Assembly: GCF_001544555.2 (NCBI RefSeq)
Contig: NZ_FCOK02000050.1
Coordinates: 1 to 64,000 of the forward strand
DNA: 64,000 nt
DNA from: Caballeronia udeis
GTDB taxonomy: Bacteria; Pseudomonadota; Gammaproteobacteria; Burkholderiales; Burkholderiaceae
Reading direction: 5' to 3'
Position numbers and translations under genes: made by a program. This document shows positions 38,961 through 47,087 of the stretch, one piece after another. The notes under the pieces are model-generated. The model was not told the DNA's origin, made no database searches, and saw nothing but the letters and a program-made list of their open reading frames with translations. Numbering within the stretch: position 1 is the first letter of the stretch; each line of letters starts with the position of its first letter.

Positions 38961-39992
38961 TTATTTGGCGAATTGCTGCGTGAAGCGCACAAGTTCGTCG
39001 ACTTTTTCACGCGCCTGGCCGCTCGCGATCACCTCTTTCGCCAGCGCCATGCCGGCTTCGATAGATTCCGCCACGTTGGCTGCATACAGCGCCGTGCCCG
39101 CATTCAGCGTCACGATTTCGCGCGCGACGCACGGCTTGTTGTTCAGCGCGCCGAGCAGCATGGTCTTCGATTCCTGCGCGTCCGCCACCTTCAGCGTCCG
39201 GTTCGACACCATCTGCAGGCCGAAGTCTTCCGGGTGAATCTCATACTCGAGCACTTCACCGTTGCGCAGCTCGCCCACCACCGTTGCCGCGCCCAGGGAT
39301 ACCTCGTCCATGCCGTCCTTGCCGTACACCACCAGCACGTGCTTGGCTCCGAGGCGCTGCATCACGCGCACCTGGATGCCGACGAGATCTTCATGGAACA
39401 CGCCCATCAACTGATTCGGTGCGCCGGCCGGGTTGGTCAGCGGGCCAAGGATGTTGAAAATGGTCCGCACGCCGAGCTCACGGCGCACCGGCGCGATGTT
39501 TTTCATCGCCGGATGATGGTTCGGTGCGAACATGAAACCCATGCCCGTTTCGGCAATGGACAGCGCCACTTGTTCCGGCTGAAGATCGATATTCACGCCC
39601 AGCGCCTCGAGCACGTCTGCGCTGCCCGATTTACTCGATACCCCGCGACCACCGTGCTTCGCAACCTTCGCGCCAGCGGCCGCCGTGACGAACATGGTGG
39701 CCGTCGAGATGTTGAAGGTATGCGAGCCATCGCCCCCGGTGCCGACGATATCGACAAGATTCTCGCTATCCGGCACGCTCACGTGATTCGCGAACTCGCG
39801 CATCACGGTGGCTGCCGCCGCGATCTCCCCAATGGTTTCCTTCTTCACGCGCAAACCTGTGATGATCGCGGCGGACATCACCGGCGACATCTCGCCGCGC
39901 ATGATCATGCGCATCAGGTGCAGCATTTCGTCGTGGAAAATCTCGCGATGCTCAATGGTCCGTTGCAACGCTTCCTGGGCCGTAATAGTCAT
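38961..39992 (-). CDS. trpD: Anthranilate phosphoribosyltransferase
   Basis: A 343-residue TrpD. PRPP-binding [24 protein letters not shown] and [21 protein letters not shown] are diagnostic. ATG 39992 with GAGAT upstream is preferred to a GTG at 40010 that would overlap trpG. It follows trpG by 14 bp. Confidence 0.96.
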   Translation of the reverse strand: MTITAQEALQRTIEHREIFHDEMLHLMRMIMRGEMSPVMSAAIITGLRVKKETIGEIAAAATVMREFANHVSVPDSENLVDIVGTGGDGSHTFNISTATMFVTAAAGAKVAKHGGRGVSSKSGSADVLEALGVNIDLQPEQVALSIAETGMGFMFAPNHHPAMKNIAPVRRELGVRTIFNILGPLTNPAGAPNQLMGVFHEDLVGIQVRVMQRLGAKHVLVVYGKDGMDEVSLGAATVVGELRNGEVLEYEIHPEDFGLQMVSNRTLKVADAQESKTMLLGALNNKPCVAREIVTLNAGTALYAANVAESIEAGMALAKEVIASGQAREKVDELVRFTQQFAK

Positions 39993-40006
39993 GATCGGAT
40001 CTCGGT

Positions 40007-40591
40007 TCACGCGCGAATGCCTTGCGCCGGGCTCTTGACGAAGTTTTCGAGCAGCGCGTGGCCGTGCTCGGACAGAATCGATTCCGGGTGAAATTGCACG
40101 CCCTCGACCGCGAGTTCCTTGTGACGCACGCCCATGATTTCACCATCGGGCGTCCACGCCGATATTTCCAGGCAATCCGGCAGCGACTCGCGTTCGATCG
40201 CGAGAGAGTGATAACGCGTCACGCTGAAATGTTTCGGCAGATCGGAAAACACCCCGCGGCAGTCGGTTTCAATCGTGCTTACCTTGCCGTGCATGATGGT
40301 TTGTGCGCGCACGACGCGTCCGCCAAACGCCTCGCCAATCGCCTGATGGCCGAGGCAGACGCCCAAAATGGGGATCTTTCCGGAAAATTCGCGCAGCACG
40401 TCGAGCGTGATGCCCGCATGTTGCGGATTGCTGGGTCCCGGCGAGAGGCAGATCCGCTCGGGATTGAGCTTCGCGATTTCATCGAGGGTAATTTCGTCGT
40501 TGCGGTAAGTCCGCACATCCTCGCCCAGTTCGCCGAAATACTGGACCAGGTTATAGGTGAACGAATCGTAGTTGTCGATCATCAGCAGCAT
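40007..40591 (-). CDS. trpG: Anthranilate synthase component II (glutamine amidotransferase)
   Basis: A 194-residue class I glutamine amidotransferase. The nucleophilic Cys is in [15 protein letters not shown] and the His-Glu pair in [23 protein letters not shown] starts the protein. It feeds ammonia to TrpE. 15-bp gap from trpE. Confidence 0.96.
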   Translation of the reverse strand: MLLMIDNYDSFTYNLVQYFGELGEDVRTYRNDEITLDEIAKLNPERICLSPGPSNPQHAGITLDVLREFSGKIPILGVCLGHQAIGEAFGGRVVRAQTIMHGKVSTIETDCRGVFSDLPKHFSVTRYHSLAIERESLPDCLEISAWTPDGEIMGVRHKELAVEGVQFHPESILSEHGHALLENFVKSPAQGIRA

Positions 40592-40606
40592 GGTCTGTCT
40601 CCGGGA

Positions 40607-42103
40607 TCAGAAGTCACTATCGAGGCCGTCTTGCACCTGCTCGGCGGCGCGCAGCACTGCGCGCGCCTTGTTCTCCGTCTCCTGCCATTCCGACTCGGGC
40701 ACCGAATCCGCGACCACGCCCGCTGCCGCCTGCACATACAAGTTGCCCTTGTGGATCAGCCCGGTGCGGATCGCGATGGCGAGATCCATTTCGCCCGTGA
40801 ACGACAGATAACCGCAGGCGCCGCCGTACAGGCCGCGTTTCACCGGCTCCAGCTCGTCGATGATTTCCATCGCCCGCACTTTCGGCGCGCCCGACAGCGT
40901 GCCGGCGGGGAAGGTGGCGCGCAGCACGTCGAAATTCGTCGTGCCGGGTTTCAGCTTGCCCTCGACCGAACTCACGATGTGCTGGACGTGCGAGTACTTT
41001 TCGATCGCCAGCTTGTCCGTCACCACCACCGATCCCGTCTGCGCAATCCGGCCGACGTCATTACGCGCCAGATCGATCAGCATCACGTGTTCAGCCACTT
41101 CCTTCGGGTCGTTCAATAGTTCGGTCGCGAGTTCGGCATCGCGCTCGGGCGTGTTGCCGCGCGGCCGCGTTCCGGCGAGCGGGCGAATCGTGACAATGCG
41201 TTCCTCGCCGCGCTTTTCCTGGCGCACCAGAATTTCCGGCGAGGCTCCCACCACGTGGAATTCGCCGCCGAAGTTGTAGTAATACATATACGGCGATGGA
41301 TTCAGCGAGCGCAACGCGCGATACAGCGACAGCGGGTTATCGCGGAACGGCTTCACCAGCCGCTGGCCGACCTGAACCTGCATCAATTCGCCTGCCGCGA
41401 TGTACTCCTTCGCTCGGCGCACCGTGTTCAGGTAATCGTCCTTCGCAAACTCGCGATACGTCTCCGTACGCACGCTCGCCGACGTCACCGGCGGCTGCAC
41501 GGTCGTGCGCAAACGGGCACGCAATTCGCGCAGGCGCTGCTTGGCTTTTGTATAGGCTTCGGGCGTGGTCGGGTCGGCGTAGACAATCAGGTAGAGCTTG
41601 CCGGCGAGGTTGTCGATAACCGCCATTTCCTCGGTCAGCAGCAACTGGATATCGGGCAGGCCGAGATCGTCGCGCGGGGCCGAATGAGCCAGCTTCTTTT
41701 CGATATAACGCACGGCGTCATAACCGAAATACCCGGCGAGGCCGCCACAAAAACGCGGTAGCCCCGGGCGCTGCGCAATCTTGAAGCGCTTCTGGAATGC
41801 TTCAATAAACGTCAGCGGATCAGCTTCACTTGTTTCAATGACGTTGCCGTCCTTCACCACTTCCGACACACCGTTTTGCACGCGAATCATGGTGCGGGCC
41901 GGCAAGCCGATGAACGAGTAACGCCCGAAGCGCTCGCCACCCACCACTGATTCCAGCAGGAACGAGTTGGCGCCATTACGCTCGGTCTGAGCCAGCTTGA
42001 GATAAAGCGAAAGCGGCGTTTCCAGGTCGGCCAGCGCCTCGGCGATCAGCGGAATGCGGTTGAAACCTTCATTCGCCAGCGATTGGAATTCGAGTTCGGT
42101 CAT
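40607..42103 (-). CDS. trpE: Anthranilate synthase component I
   Basis: A 498-residue TrpE: chorismate to anthranilate. The N-terminal LLES (feedback region) occurs as SFLLESV, and the catalytic domain holds RPLAGTRPRG, EHVMLIDLARNDVGR and TLSGAPKVRAMEII. Start ATG 42103 has AAAGGATC upstream. A long leader of about 400 bp with an attenuator precedes it. Confidence 0.97.
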   Translation of the reverse strand: MTELEFQSLANEGFNRIPLIAEALADLETPLSLYLKLAQTERNGANSFLLESVVGGERFGRYSFIGLPARTMIRVQNGVSEVVKDGNVIETSEADPLTFIEAFQKRFKIAQRPGLPRFCGGLAGYFGYDAVRYIEKKLAHSAPRDDLGLPDIQLLLTEEMAVIDNLAGKLYLIVYADPTTPEAYTKAKQRLRELRARLRTTVQPPVTSASVRTETYREFAKDDYLNTVRRAKEYIAAGELMQVQVGQRLVKPFRDNPLSLYRALRSLNPSPYMYYYNFGGEFHVVGASPEILVRQEKRGEERIVTIRPLAGTRPRGNTPERDAELATELLNDPKEVAEHVMLIDLARNDVGRIAQTGSVVVTDKLAIEKYSHVQHIVSSVEGKLKPGTTNFDVLRATFPAGTLSGAPKVRAMEIIDELEPVKRGLYGGACGYLSFTGEMDLAIAIRTGLIHKGNLYVQAAAGVVADSVPESEWQETENKARAVLRAAEQVQDGLDSDF

Positions 42104-42376
42104 GTTCTGATCCTTTACGTGTCGCTTGTTGGATTTGGCGACATCGAGCACACACGGGGCGTTGCGGACAATTTACCGCACGGCCCGACCCACTATCGGC
42201 TTCGTTTGTGCATCGCCTGATGCTTCAATCGCTGTCCCGATCGTTCGGACTGTAGCCGCGTTGCTAACACGGTACGGCCACAAAGCGAAGTTTGGGCGCA
42301 GCGGATGATGCGGATCAGGCCAGGCATCAAGGTAAAACAAGTCGGTGGGATCGGCGCGCGGAATGCGCAGCGAAAC

Positions 42377-42410
42377 AAAAAACGGTTGCCAAAGACGAGC
42401 TTCAGCGACC
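42377..42410 (-). terminator. trp attenuator hairpin
   Basis: On the minus strand an 11-base stem GGTCGCTGAAG/CTTTGGCAACC (one C-A mismatch and two G-U pairs) with the loop CTCGT is followed by GTTTTTTG. It lies just after the leader peptide stop and is placed as an intrinsic terminator would be. A smaller CCTCG-CC-CGAGG hairpin just upstream could compete with it. Confidence 0.7.
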
Positions 42411-42421
42411 CTCGGGCGAGG

Positions 42422-42496
42422 TTAGCGCGACCAGCGACGCCAGGGCCAGGCTCCCCGGTCGATGCTGCTCAGACTCCGTTTTTTGTTCAGAAACAT
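42422..42496 (-). CDS. trpL: trp operon leader peptide (24 aa)
   Basis: A short ORF starts ATG 42496 and ends TAA 42422-42424. Its C-terminal part is GAWPWRRWSR, with three Trp codons at positions 17, 19 and 22 of 24. It sits between gph and trpE and is followed immediately by a terminator hairpin and U-run, the standard attenuator layout. Stalling at these codons when Trp-tRNA is short would let the transcript continue to trpE about 270 bases on. No protein homologue is claimed; the call rests on layout. Confidence 0.75.
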   Translation of the reverse strand: MFLNKKRSLSSIDRGAWPWRRWSR

Positions 42497-42508
42497 GAGG
42501 ATTGAGAA

Positions 42509-43258
42509 CTAGTCAGTCGATGTTGTCGCGCCGGGTGCAGCGGGCGCGGCCATGGTTGCTGCTATTGCCTGTGCGGCAGTTAGCAGGGAAGAAACTATAC
42601 CATCGGATTTCACGAGGTGCACGGGTTTGCCGTGGTTGTAACCGTAAGGCACCGTAAGCGTCGCCATGCCCGCTGCACGGCCAGCCAGCGCGTCATTCTC
42701 CGAATCCCCGATAGCGACGGCTTCGCGCGGCAGCACGTCAAGCCGCTCGCAGGCAATCAGCATGGGCGCCGGATCTGGCTTTTTTTGCGGGACGGAATCG
42801 CCGCCGAGTACCACCTTGAAGTATTCGGCCAAGCCGAATTTCACCAGCAGTTCGACAGCGAACCTGTGCGGCTTGTTCGTCACGCACGCCAGCGGCAAAC
42901 CGAGATCCCGTAACGCTTTCAGGCCTTCCGTGACTTCGGGATAGAGGGTGGAGCGCTGTCCGTTGATACGTGCGTATTCCGTCTGATAGATCGCGAGGGC
43001 GTCTTCGAACTTCGTGCTTGCTTCCAGCGCTGAAAACCGGACGGCCAGCACGCTGCGGATCAGGTTCTCCGAACCCTTTCCTATATAGCCAATGACTTCG
43101 TCCCGGTCCGCAGCTTTTGTGCCGATACGCGCCAGCATGCCGTTGAGCGCCGCGACGAAATCGTCGGCGGTGTCGATCATTGTCCCATCCAGGTCGATGA
43201 TCGCCGCGCGCAGCGTCTTGTTCGTGAACGCCGGAAGCTCCGCCGTGAGTTCGCTCAT
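42509..43258 (-). CDS. gph: Phosphoglycolate phosphatase
   Basis: A 249-residue HAD phosphatase. Motif [18 protein letters not shown] near residue 18, motif II VTNKPH, motif [12 protein letters not shown], and motif [19 protein letters not shown] are clear. It removes 2-phosphoglycolate. Its start overlaps rpe (ATGA), and the trp leader follows directly. Confidence 0.92.
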   Translation of the reverse strand: MSELTAELPAFTNKTLRAAIIDLDGTMIDTADDFVAALNGMLARIGTKAADRDEVIGYIGKGSENLIRSVLAVRFSALEASTKFEDALAIYQTEYARINGQRSTLYPEVTEGLKALRDLGLPLACVTNKPHRFAVELLVKFGLAEYFKVVLGGDSVPQKKPDPAPMLIACERLDVLPREAVAIGDSENDALAGRAAGMATLTVPYGYNHGKPVHLVKSDGIVSSLLTAAQAIAATMAAPAAPGATTSTD

Positions 43259-43950
43259 CGCGCTTCTCCGGTATTCACTTTGGCCAGTTCGGCGCGCATT
43301 TGCGCGATAACGTCGTGGTAATTGTGGTGGCCGAAAATGGCCGATCCGGCCACGAACGTATCCGCGCCGGCTTCGGCGATTTCCCGGATGTTGTCGATTT
43401 TGACGCCGCCGTCCACTTCAAGATGAATCTCGCGTCCGGTCCGCTCGCGGTATTCGTCGATACGCCGGCGCGCTTCACGCAGTTTTACGAGTGCTTCGGG
43501 AATGAACGACTGGCCGCCGAAGCCCGGGTTCACGGACATGATCAGCACCAGATCGACCTTGTCCATCACGTAGTCGAGATGACTCAGCGACGTGGCCGGA
43601 TTAAAAACCAGACCGGCCTTGCAGCCGTGATCGCGAATCAGCGACAGCGTGCGATCGATATGATCCGAACCTTGCGGATGAAAGCTGATCACATTGGCGC
43701 CGGCTTTTGCGAAATCCGGCACGATACGATCGACCGGGCGCACCATCAGATGCACGTCGATAGGCACATCCGTATGCGGGCGCAGCGCTTCGCAGACCAT
43801 GGGGCCAATTGTCAGGTTCGGGACGTAATGGTTGTCCATCACGTCGAAGTGGATCCAGTCCGCGCCGGCTGCGACCACGTTGCGGACCTCTTCGCCGAGA
43901 ATGGCAAAGTCGGCGGACAAAATACTGGGGGACAGGCGAAATTGCGTCAT
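43255..43950 (-). CDS. rpe: Ribulose-phosphate 3-epimerase
   Basis: A 231-residue TIM barrel. [47 protein letters not shown] and [11 protein letters not shown] supply metal ligands and substrate contacts. ATG 43950 is chosen over a TTG 18 bp upstream. Overlaps gph by 4 bp. Confidence 0.95.
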   Translation of the reverse strand: MTQFRLSPSILSADFAILGEEVRNVVAAGADWIHFDVMDNHYVPNLTIGPMVCEALRPHTDVPIDVHLMVRPVDRIVPDFAKAGANVISFHPQGSDHIDRTLSLIRDHGCKAGLVFNPATSLSHLDYVMDKVDLVLIMSVNPGFGGQSFIPEALVKLREARRRIDEYRERTGREIHLEVDGGVKIDNIREIAEAGADTFVAGSAIFGHHNYHDVIAQMRAELAKVNTGEAR

Positions 43951-44236
43951 GACGTCGGCCGGTTGCAAGCGGAAAATGCATTTTACAGTGTGACGACCTT
44001 TTTAACCGCTGACCGAATGGCCTGCGTCCCGTCCTGCGGCCTCCCGCGGGTGTTTCGCGCGCTTGACAAAGCCCTTGCAGGCAGCGGCGTTCTGTTGCGG
44101 GCACCGGCTGCATCAAGCAGAATGCGTCACCTGACATTCACGCAAATTCGCGCAACCCGCGCCGGACCTCTGTCTTTGAGAGGGCCAGGGGTTAGGGGTT
44201 AGAACCCGCGCAGCACATTTTTGAATTGGAAAAGCG

Positions 44237-44611
44237 ATGAGCCAGTATGAATTCAGCGTATCCGTCCAGACGCAATATCTCCCTGAACAATCGGATCCGG
44301 ACGCCCACCAGTTTGCGTTCGCTTACACTCTGACCATCCGGAACACGGGCCAGGTCGCGGCACAACTGATCTCGCGCCACTGGATCATCACTGACAGCGA
44401 CGACGTGGTTCAGGAAGTAAAGGGACTTGGCGTGGTCGGCAACCAGCCGTTGCTGCCGCCGGGGGAGAAATTCGAGTACACGAGCTGGGCGGTCATTGCG
44501 ACGCCCGTCGGTACCATGCGCGGCTCGTATTTTTGCGTGGCCGAAGACGGCGAGCGTTTCGAGGTGCCGGTTGCTGAATTTGCACTGCACATGCCGCGTA
44601 CGCTGCATTGA
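44237..44611 (+). CDS. apaG: Co2+/Mg2+ efflux protein ApaG
   Basis: A 124-residue ApaG beta-sandwich. FAYTLTIRNTGQVAAQLISRHWIITD and VVGNQPLLPPGEKFEYTSW are family hallmarks; GTMRGSYFCV follows. In Burkholderiaceae apaG is usually next to mltA; here the island separates them. The 286-bp gap upstream holds nothing I recognise. Confidence 0.95.
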   Translation: MSQYEFSVSVQTQYLPEQSDPDAHQFAFAYTLTIRNTGQVAAQLISRHWIITDSDDVVQEVKGLGVVGNQPLLPPGEKFEYTSWAVIATPVGTMRGSYFCVAEDGERFEVPVAEFALHMPRTLH

Positions 44612-44656
44612 ACCAGCGCCAAAACACGTGCGGTTATGCCGCTTGCGTTTCTTCTT

Positions 44657-44779
44657 CTAGCGCCTGTTTTTCTTCTTGCCCGAAGCCGTCCATACGACGA
44701 TAAAGATCAGCAGAAGCAGCGCCACGAGAGACTCGAGCGCAAAAATAAGCATTGGGTATTCGTCGAATAGATCAGACAT
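44657..44779 (-). CDS. Small single-span membrane protein (40 aa)
   Basis: Reads MSDLFDEYPM then a hydrophobic helix LESLVALLLLIFIVVW and a basic tail GKKKNRR. The start ATG 44779 has GAGAACCGCC ahead of it. It converges with apaG. Too short for confident family calls, but the amphipathic layout looks like a genuine small inner-membrane protein. It lies just outside the left junction of the island. Confidence 0.5.
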   Translation of the reverse strand: MSDLFDEYPMLIFALESLVALLLLIFIVVWTASGKKKNRR

Positions 44780-44787
44780 GGCGGTTC

Positions 44788-44798
44788 TCATCAAGAAC
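44788..44798 (+). repeat. Candidate attL core (TCATCAAGAAC)
   Basis: TCATCAAGAAC recurs at 62892-62902 in the same orientation. The preceding bases are GGTTC here and GGTT there, so similarity extends a little outside the core. It lies 9 bp upstream of the 40-residue membrane protein start on the host side. Confidence 0.6.
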
Positions 44799-44866
44799 TA
44801 TCATAACAGGCTTGAAATCCTTATGTAGTAAGGCTTTGTGGCTTATCTGAATTGGGCTTTTACCTC

Positions 44867-44878
44867 AATTTTACCCCA
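44867..44878 (+). repeat. Left copy of AATTTTACCCCA terminal repeat
   Basis: The 12-mer AATTTTACCCCA occurs here and at 62772-62783, both on the plus strand and both inside the element ends. At the right end it sits among related GGGGTGAAAC and GGGGTAAAAC motifs. Probably integrase arm sites rather than the crossover core. Confidence 0.5.
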
Positions 44879-44907
44879 AAAAGCGGGGTCAGATAGGCCG
44901 TAATCCC

Positions 44908-44925
44908 TGCGCAATCAGTTGCGCG
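44908..44925. repeat. 18-bp palindrome copy 1 (imperfect)
   Basis: TGCGCAATCAGTTGCGCG, two mismatches to the consensus TGCGCAATYRATTGCGCA. It lies 2 bp beyond the stop codon of the minus-strand gene at 44927. Confidence 0.65.
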
Positions 44926-44926
44926 C

Positions 44927-45745
44927 TCATGCCGCAGGCTGTTCCGGCTTTGCCTTGACCGTTTTCTTACCGGGCTTGACCGTAACCTTGGCTTCCGAGC
45001 TAAGCAGCGTATCCACCGCCCCGAAAAACTCTTTCGGGAACAGCTTGTGCACCAACGCCACCGCCGCGCCAGCCCCCAGCCCTTTGAGATAGGCCACCGC
45101 TGCCCCTTCGCCATCCACCGGGTTCGTGGCGGGCGCGGCCTTGTTCGGTATATCTTTGGCATCCACGTCTTGTACGTCATCAACAGGCGCGGGGTCTTTC
45201 GGTACGTAGCCGTGATCTACAGTAGTACCAGCGGCCTTTTCCGCCTTGTTCGCCCGCCTGACCGCTGCCGACCTTCTGGCCGCTTCTACCTTGGCCGCGT
45301 CTTTCGGCACTAGCCCCGCGACGAGACTTTTAACCTCCAGCACCGACTTCCCGGAAAGCTGTTGCACGAGTTCCGGCGCGTTGTCGTGCGTAAGCATTTT
45401 GGCGACATGCTGAAGAACGGAGAACGGCAAAGTCTCGACCACGCTGTATTCAATTTTCTCATTTTCCAGCCGTTCAAAGACCCGAATGAACCCGTTAGCC
45501 TGTGCAACGTCTACCCTCAGTTCTTTCTTCACGTAGTCGGTGAACGAGTCATACCAGAATGCCTTGTCATGCTCGACGTTGATCTTGTGCTTGACGCGCG
45601 ACAGCAGCGCACCAAGTTCGTAACTCGACCGACTGACGTTTTCTGCCGCCTTTTGGGTTTCGCGCATCAGTACACGCGCACTCATGCTGCCGACTTTCAC
45701 AACGAAACTGGAAGGGTTTGCTTCTACTACACTGGTTTGTGCCAT
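44927..45745 (-). CDS. Hypothetical protein, possible DNA-binding/partition-like (272 aa)
   Basis: An N-terminal helical region (about 20-120) with LSRVKHKINVEHDKAFWYDSFTDYVKKELRVDVAQANGFIRVFERL, reminiscent of DUF3102-type phage/plasmid proteins, then a Lys/Ala-rich region (about 150-175), an acidic linker and a C-terminal helix VAYLKGLGAGAAVALVHKLFPKEFF. Start ATG 45745 has GGAG 6 bases ahead; ATG 45757 is 4 codons upstream. A palindrome 29-46 bp upstream suggests autoregulation. First gene at the left end, transcribed outward. Confidence 0.55.
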   Translation of the reverse strand: MAQTSVVEANPSSFVVKVGSMSARVLMRETQKAAENVSRSSYELGALLSRVKHKINVEHDKAFWYDSFTDYVKKELRVDVAQANGFIRVFERLENEKIEYSVVETLPFSVLQHVAKMLTHDNAPELVQQLSGKSVLEVKSLVAGLVPKDAAKVEAARRSAAVRRANKAEKAAGTTVDHGYVPKDPAPVDDVQDVDAKDIPNKAAPATNPVDGEGAAVAYLKGLGAGAAVALVHKLFPKEFFGAVDTLLSSEAKVTVKPGKKTVKAKPEQPAA

Positions 45746-45773
45746 GACTGACTCCATTCAGTTGGGGGTGATC

Positions 45774-45791
45774 CTGCTAAACGATTAGCAG
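45774..45791. promoter_or_regulatory. Palindromic operator candidate, family 2 copy 1
   Basis: CTGCTAAACGATTAGCAG has 7-bp arms. It lies 28 bp upstream of the 45745 start, where an operator for the outward-facing gene would be expected. Its reverse complement differs from the copy at 48415 by one inserted A. Confidence 0.6.
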
Positions 45792-45986
45792 CGACCGCAC
45801 CTCGATAGTAGGAGACAACATCGCGGTTTACAACCGATATGCGATTGTCAAACCAGATAGAAAAGTGGTTTACCACACGCAAAAGAACAAAAAAACGCAT
45901 AAGCTAGAGCGCGCGCTGGTTTGGCAACCGGTGTATCGACCCGCCAGCAGTCAATTGCACTGACACACATACTTTCGAGGGCAACA

Positions 45987-46487
45987 ATGAAAATCATTTG
46001 TGCGGTCTTGCTGGTGGCGCTTGCTGGTGTAGGCTGGTGGCTCAGGACCGAAGTTGACGCCACTCGACGGCAGGCCGCTGAGATTCAGCGTTTGACGGCC
46101 AAACTAGCGGACAAGAGCCGTGAAGAGGAGTTCAAGCTACAGCAGAAGTGCGCAACGGAAGCCCAACAGAAGTTTCACCGGCTGGGGTATTCGGAAACGG
46201 GCGTACAACCTCAAGATGTGCTTGGTGCTGATTACCAAAGTCATTACAACACAGCGCAAAACCGGTGCTTTATGACCCTAGAAGTAACGATGACCGGCGG
46301 ACTTCAGTCCATGGGGCTGTTCGACGCCCTTGAGAACCGTACCTACGCTCAATACGACTGGCTACCGGAAAAAGACGACGTTTCAAAGGGATTCCGCGAC
46401 TGTCATCTAACCCCAACATCGACTGATGACCGGAGGTGTATATCGGAGCAAGAGTATCGGGCATTCGTCGCTCACTACATGGAGTGA
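45987..46487 (+). CDS. Hypothetical exported or membrane-anchored protein (166 aa)
   Basis: An N-terminal transmembrane/signal helix (about 3-20, IICAVLLVALAGVGWWL) is followed by a short coiled coil (ATRRQAAEIQRLTAKLADKS) and a soluble domain with four Cys (QQKCATEAQ, NRCFMTL, FRDCHLT, RRCISEQ). ATG 45987 begins the hydrophobic segment. A short AAAAC-GGTC-GTTTT hairpin follows the stop. No homologue recognised; position at the left edge suggests an accessory moron-type gene. Confidence 0.6.
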   Translation: MKIICAVLLVALAGVGWWLRTEVDATRRQAAEIQRLTAKLADKSREEEFKLQQKCATEAQQKFHRLGYSETGVQPQDVLGADYQSHYNTAQNRCFMTLEVTMTGGLQSMGLFDALENRTYAQYDWLPEKDDVSKGFRDCHLTPTSTDDRRCISEQEYRAFVAHYME

Positions 46488-46538
46488 CGCACTTTGCACC
46501 GCTACACGTTTGACAAACAATTGCGCGCACTACGGGCG

Positions 46539-46553
46539 GTAACAAACTGTTAC
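46539..46553. promoter_or_regulatory. Palindrome GTAACA-AAC-TGTTAC (family 3 copy 1)
   Basis: Perfect 6-bp arms separated by 3 bases, downstream of the 45987 gene. A second copy with a 2-base spacer lies at 48532. Confidence 0.5.
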
Positions 46554-46576
46554 AAACTCGTATTCCTCAGAGCTTT

Positions 46577-46592
46577 TCGAAAACGGTCGTTT
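46577..46592 (+). terminator. Short terminator-like hairpin after the exported-protein gene
   Basis: AAAAC-GGTC-GTTTTTT: 5-bp stem, 4-base loop, T-run. Weak stem, so only moderate confidence. Confidence 0.45.
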
Positions 46593-46957
46593 TTTGCCCT
46601 TTTTTGTCCATCTGCGTTTTTCGCCGAAAACACGATTCTTAGAATGTCCTAGCATTGAATCACCCGATGGCACGGCAACCAGACGGAGCGGAAGATAACG
46701 GCATGTGGGTGGTATCGAACCTCAGTTAGAACGTTTTTGCAGGGTGTCAGTGGTGTTGTTCCGTCCCACATCCGGGACTTCACCATGGTCCGCCAGACCC
46801 TCCCTGACAAAAGCGTTTTATCTGGGGTTTTTTGCATTCTGGCGATGGCAGTTGCAGGACCGAGCCGCGAACGCGGACGGCATATACAGCAGTACACACA
46901 AGCACAGTAGGTAGTCTGTCGTTCATCTAGAGCACAGACACGGCAAAGCTGAAGCGG

Positions 46958-46996
46958 CAAAAAAAATCCCGGTTTCCTTCGCAGGAGCCGGGATTG
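46958..46996 (-). terminator. Minus-strand rho-independent terminator in the rep leader
   Basis: On the minus strand AATCCCGG...CCGGGATT with an inner CCT/AGG stem is followed by eight T. It would end a transcript made antisense to the replication-gene leader. No coding gene lies on that strand upstream, so the transcript would be a small RNA. Confidence 0.6.
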
Positions 46997-47054
46997 AATT
47001 GTCCTGTGTTAGCGCACAGGCCGAGAGATAAGCCTTAAGTTTACTCGCTCTCGG
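46965..47054. ncRNA. Three consecutive hairpins in the replication-gene leader (candidate antisense or attenuator control)
   Basis: Stem 1 ATCCCGG/CCGGGAT (46966-46994), stem 2 CCTGTG-TTAGCG-CACAGG (47003-47020), stem 3 CCGAGAG/CTCTCGG (47021-47027 with 47048-47054). They end 33 bp before the ATG at 47088. Plasmid replication genes are often controlled by an antisense RNA in such a leader; this is inference. Confidence 0.4.
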
Positions 47055-47087
47055 ACGCCCCCGCAAACCGTGTTCTGGGAGATAACC

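Larger units (their letters stand above)
46488..47087. other. 600-bp control region upstream of the replication-like gene
   Basis: This gene-free stretch holds GTAACA-AAC-TGTTAC (46539-46553), a short terminator-like AAAAC-GGTC-GTTTT (46577-46592), a cruciform-like CCAGA...TCTGGGGTTTTTT (about 46787-46835, plus-strand terminator-like), and the leader hairpins from 46965. The only open frames are short and overlap these structures, so no gene is claimed. Confidence 0.5.

Noticed and set aside
42193-42378. A 61-residue minus-strand ORF in the trp leader
   Set aside because: Starts within the terminator T-run and lacks conserved features; the leader peptide at 42422-42496 explains the region better.
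46649-46960. A 103-residue minus-strand ORF (46649-46960) in the rep control region
   Set aside because: Cys/Arg-rich, without a ribosome site, and overlaps terminator-like and leader hairpins; treated as noncoding.
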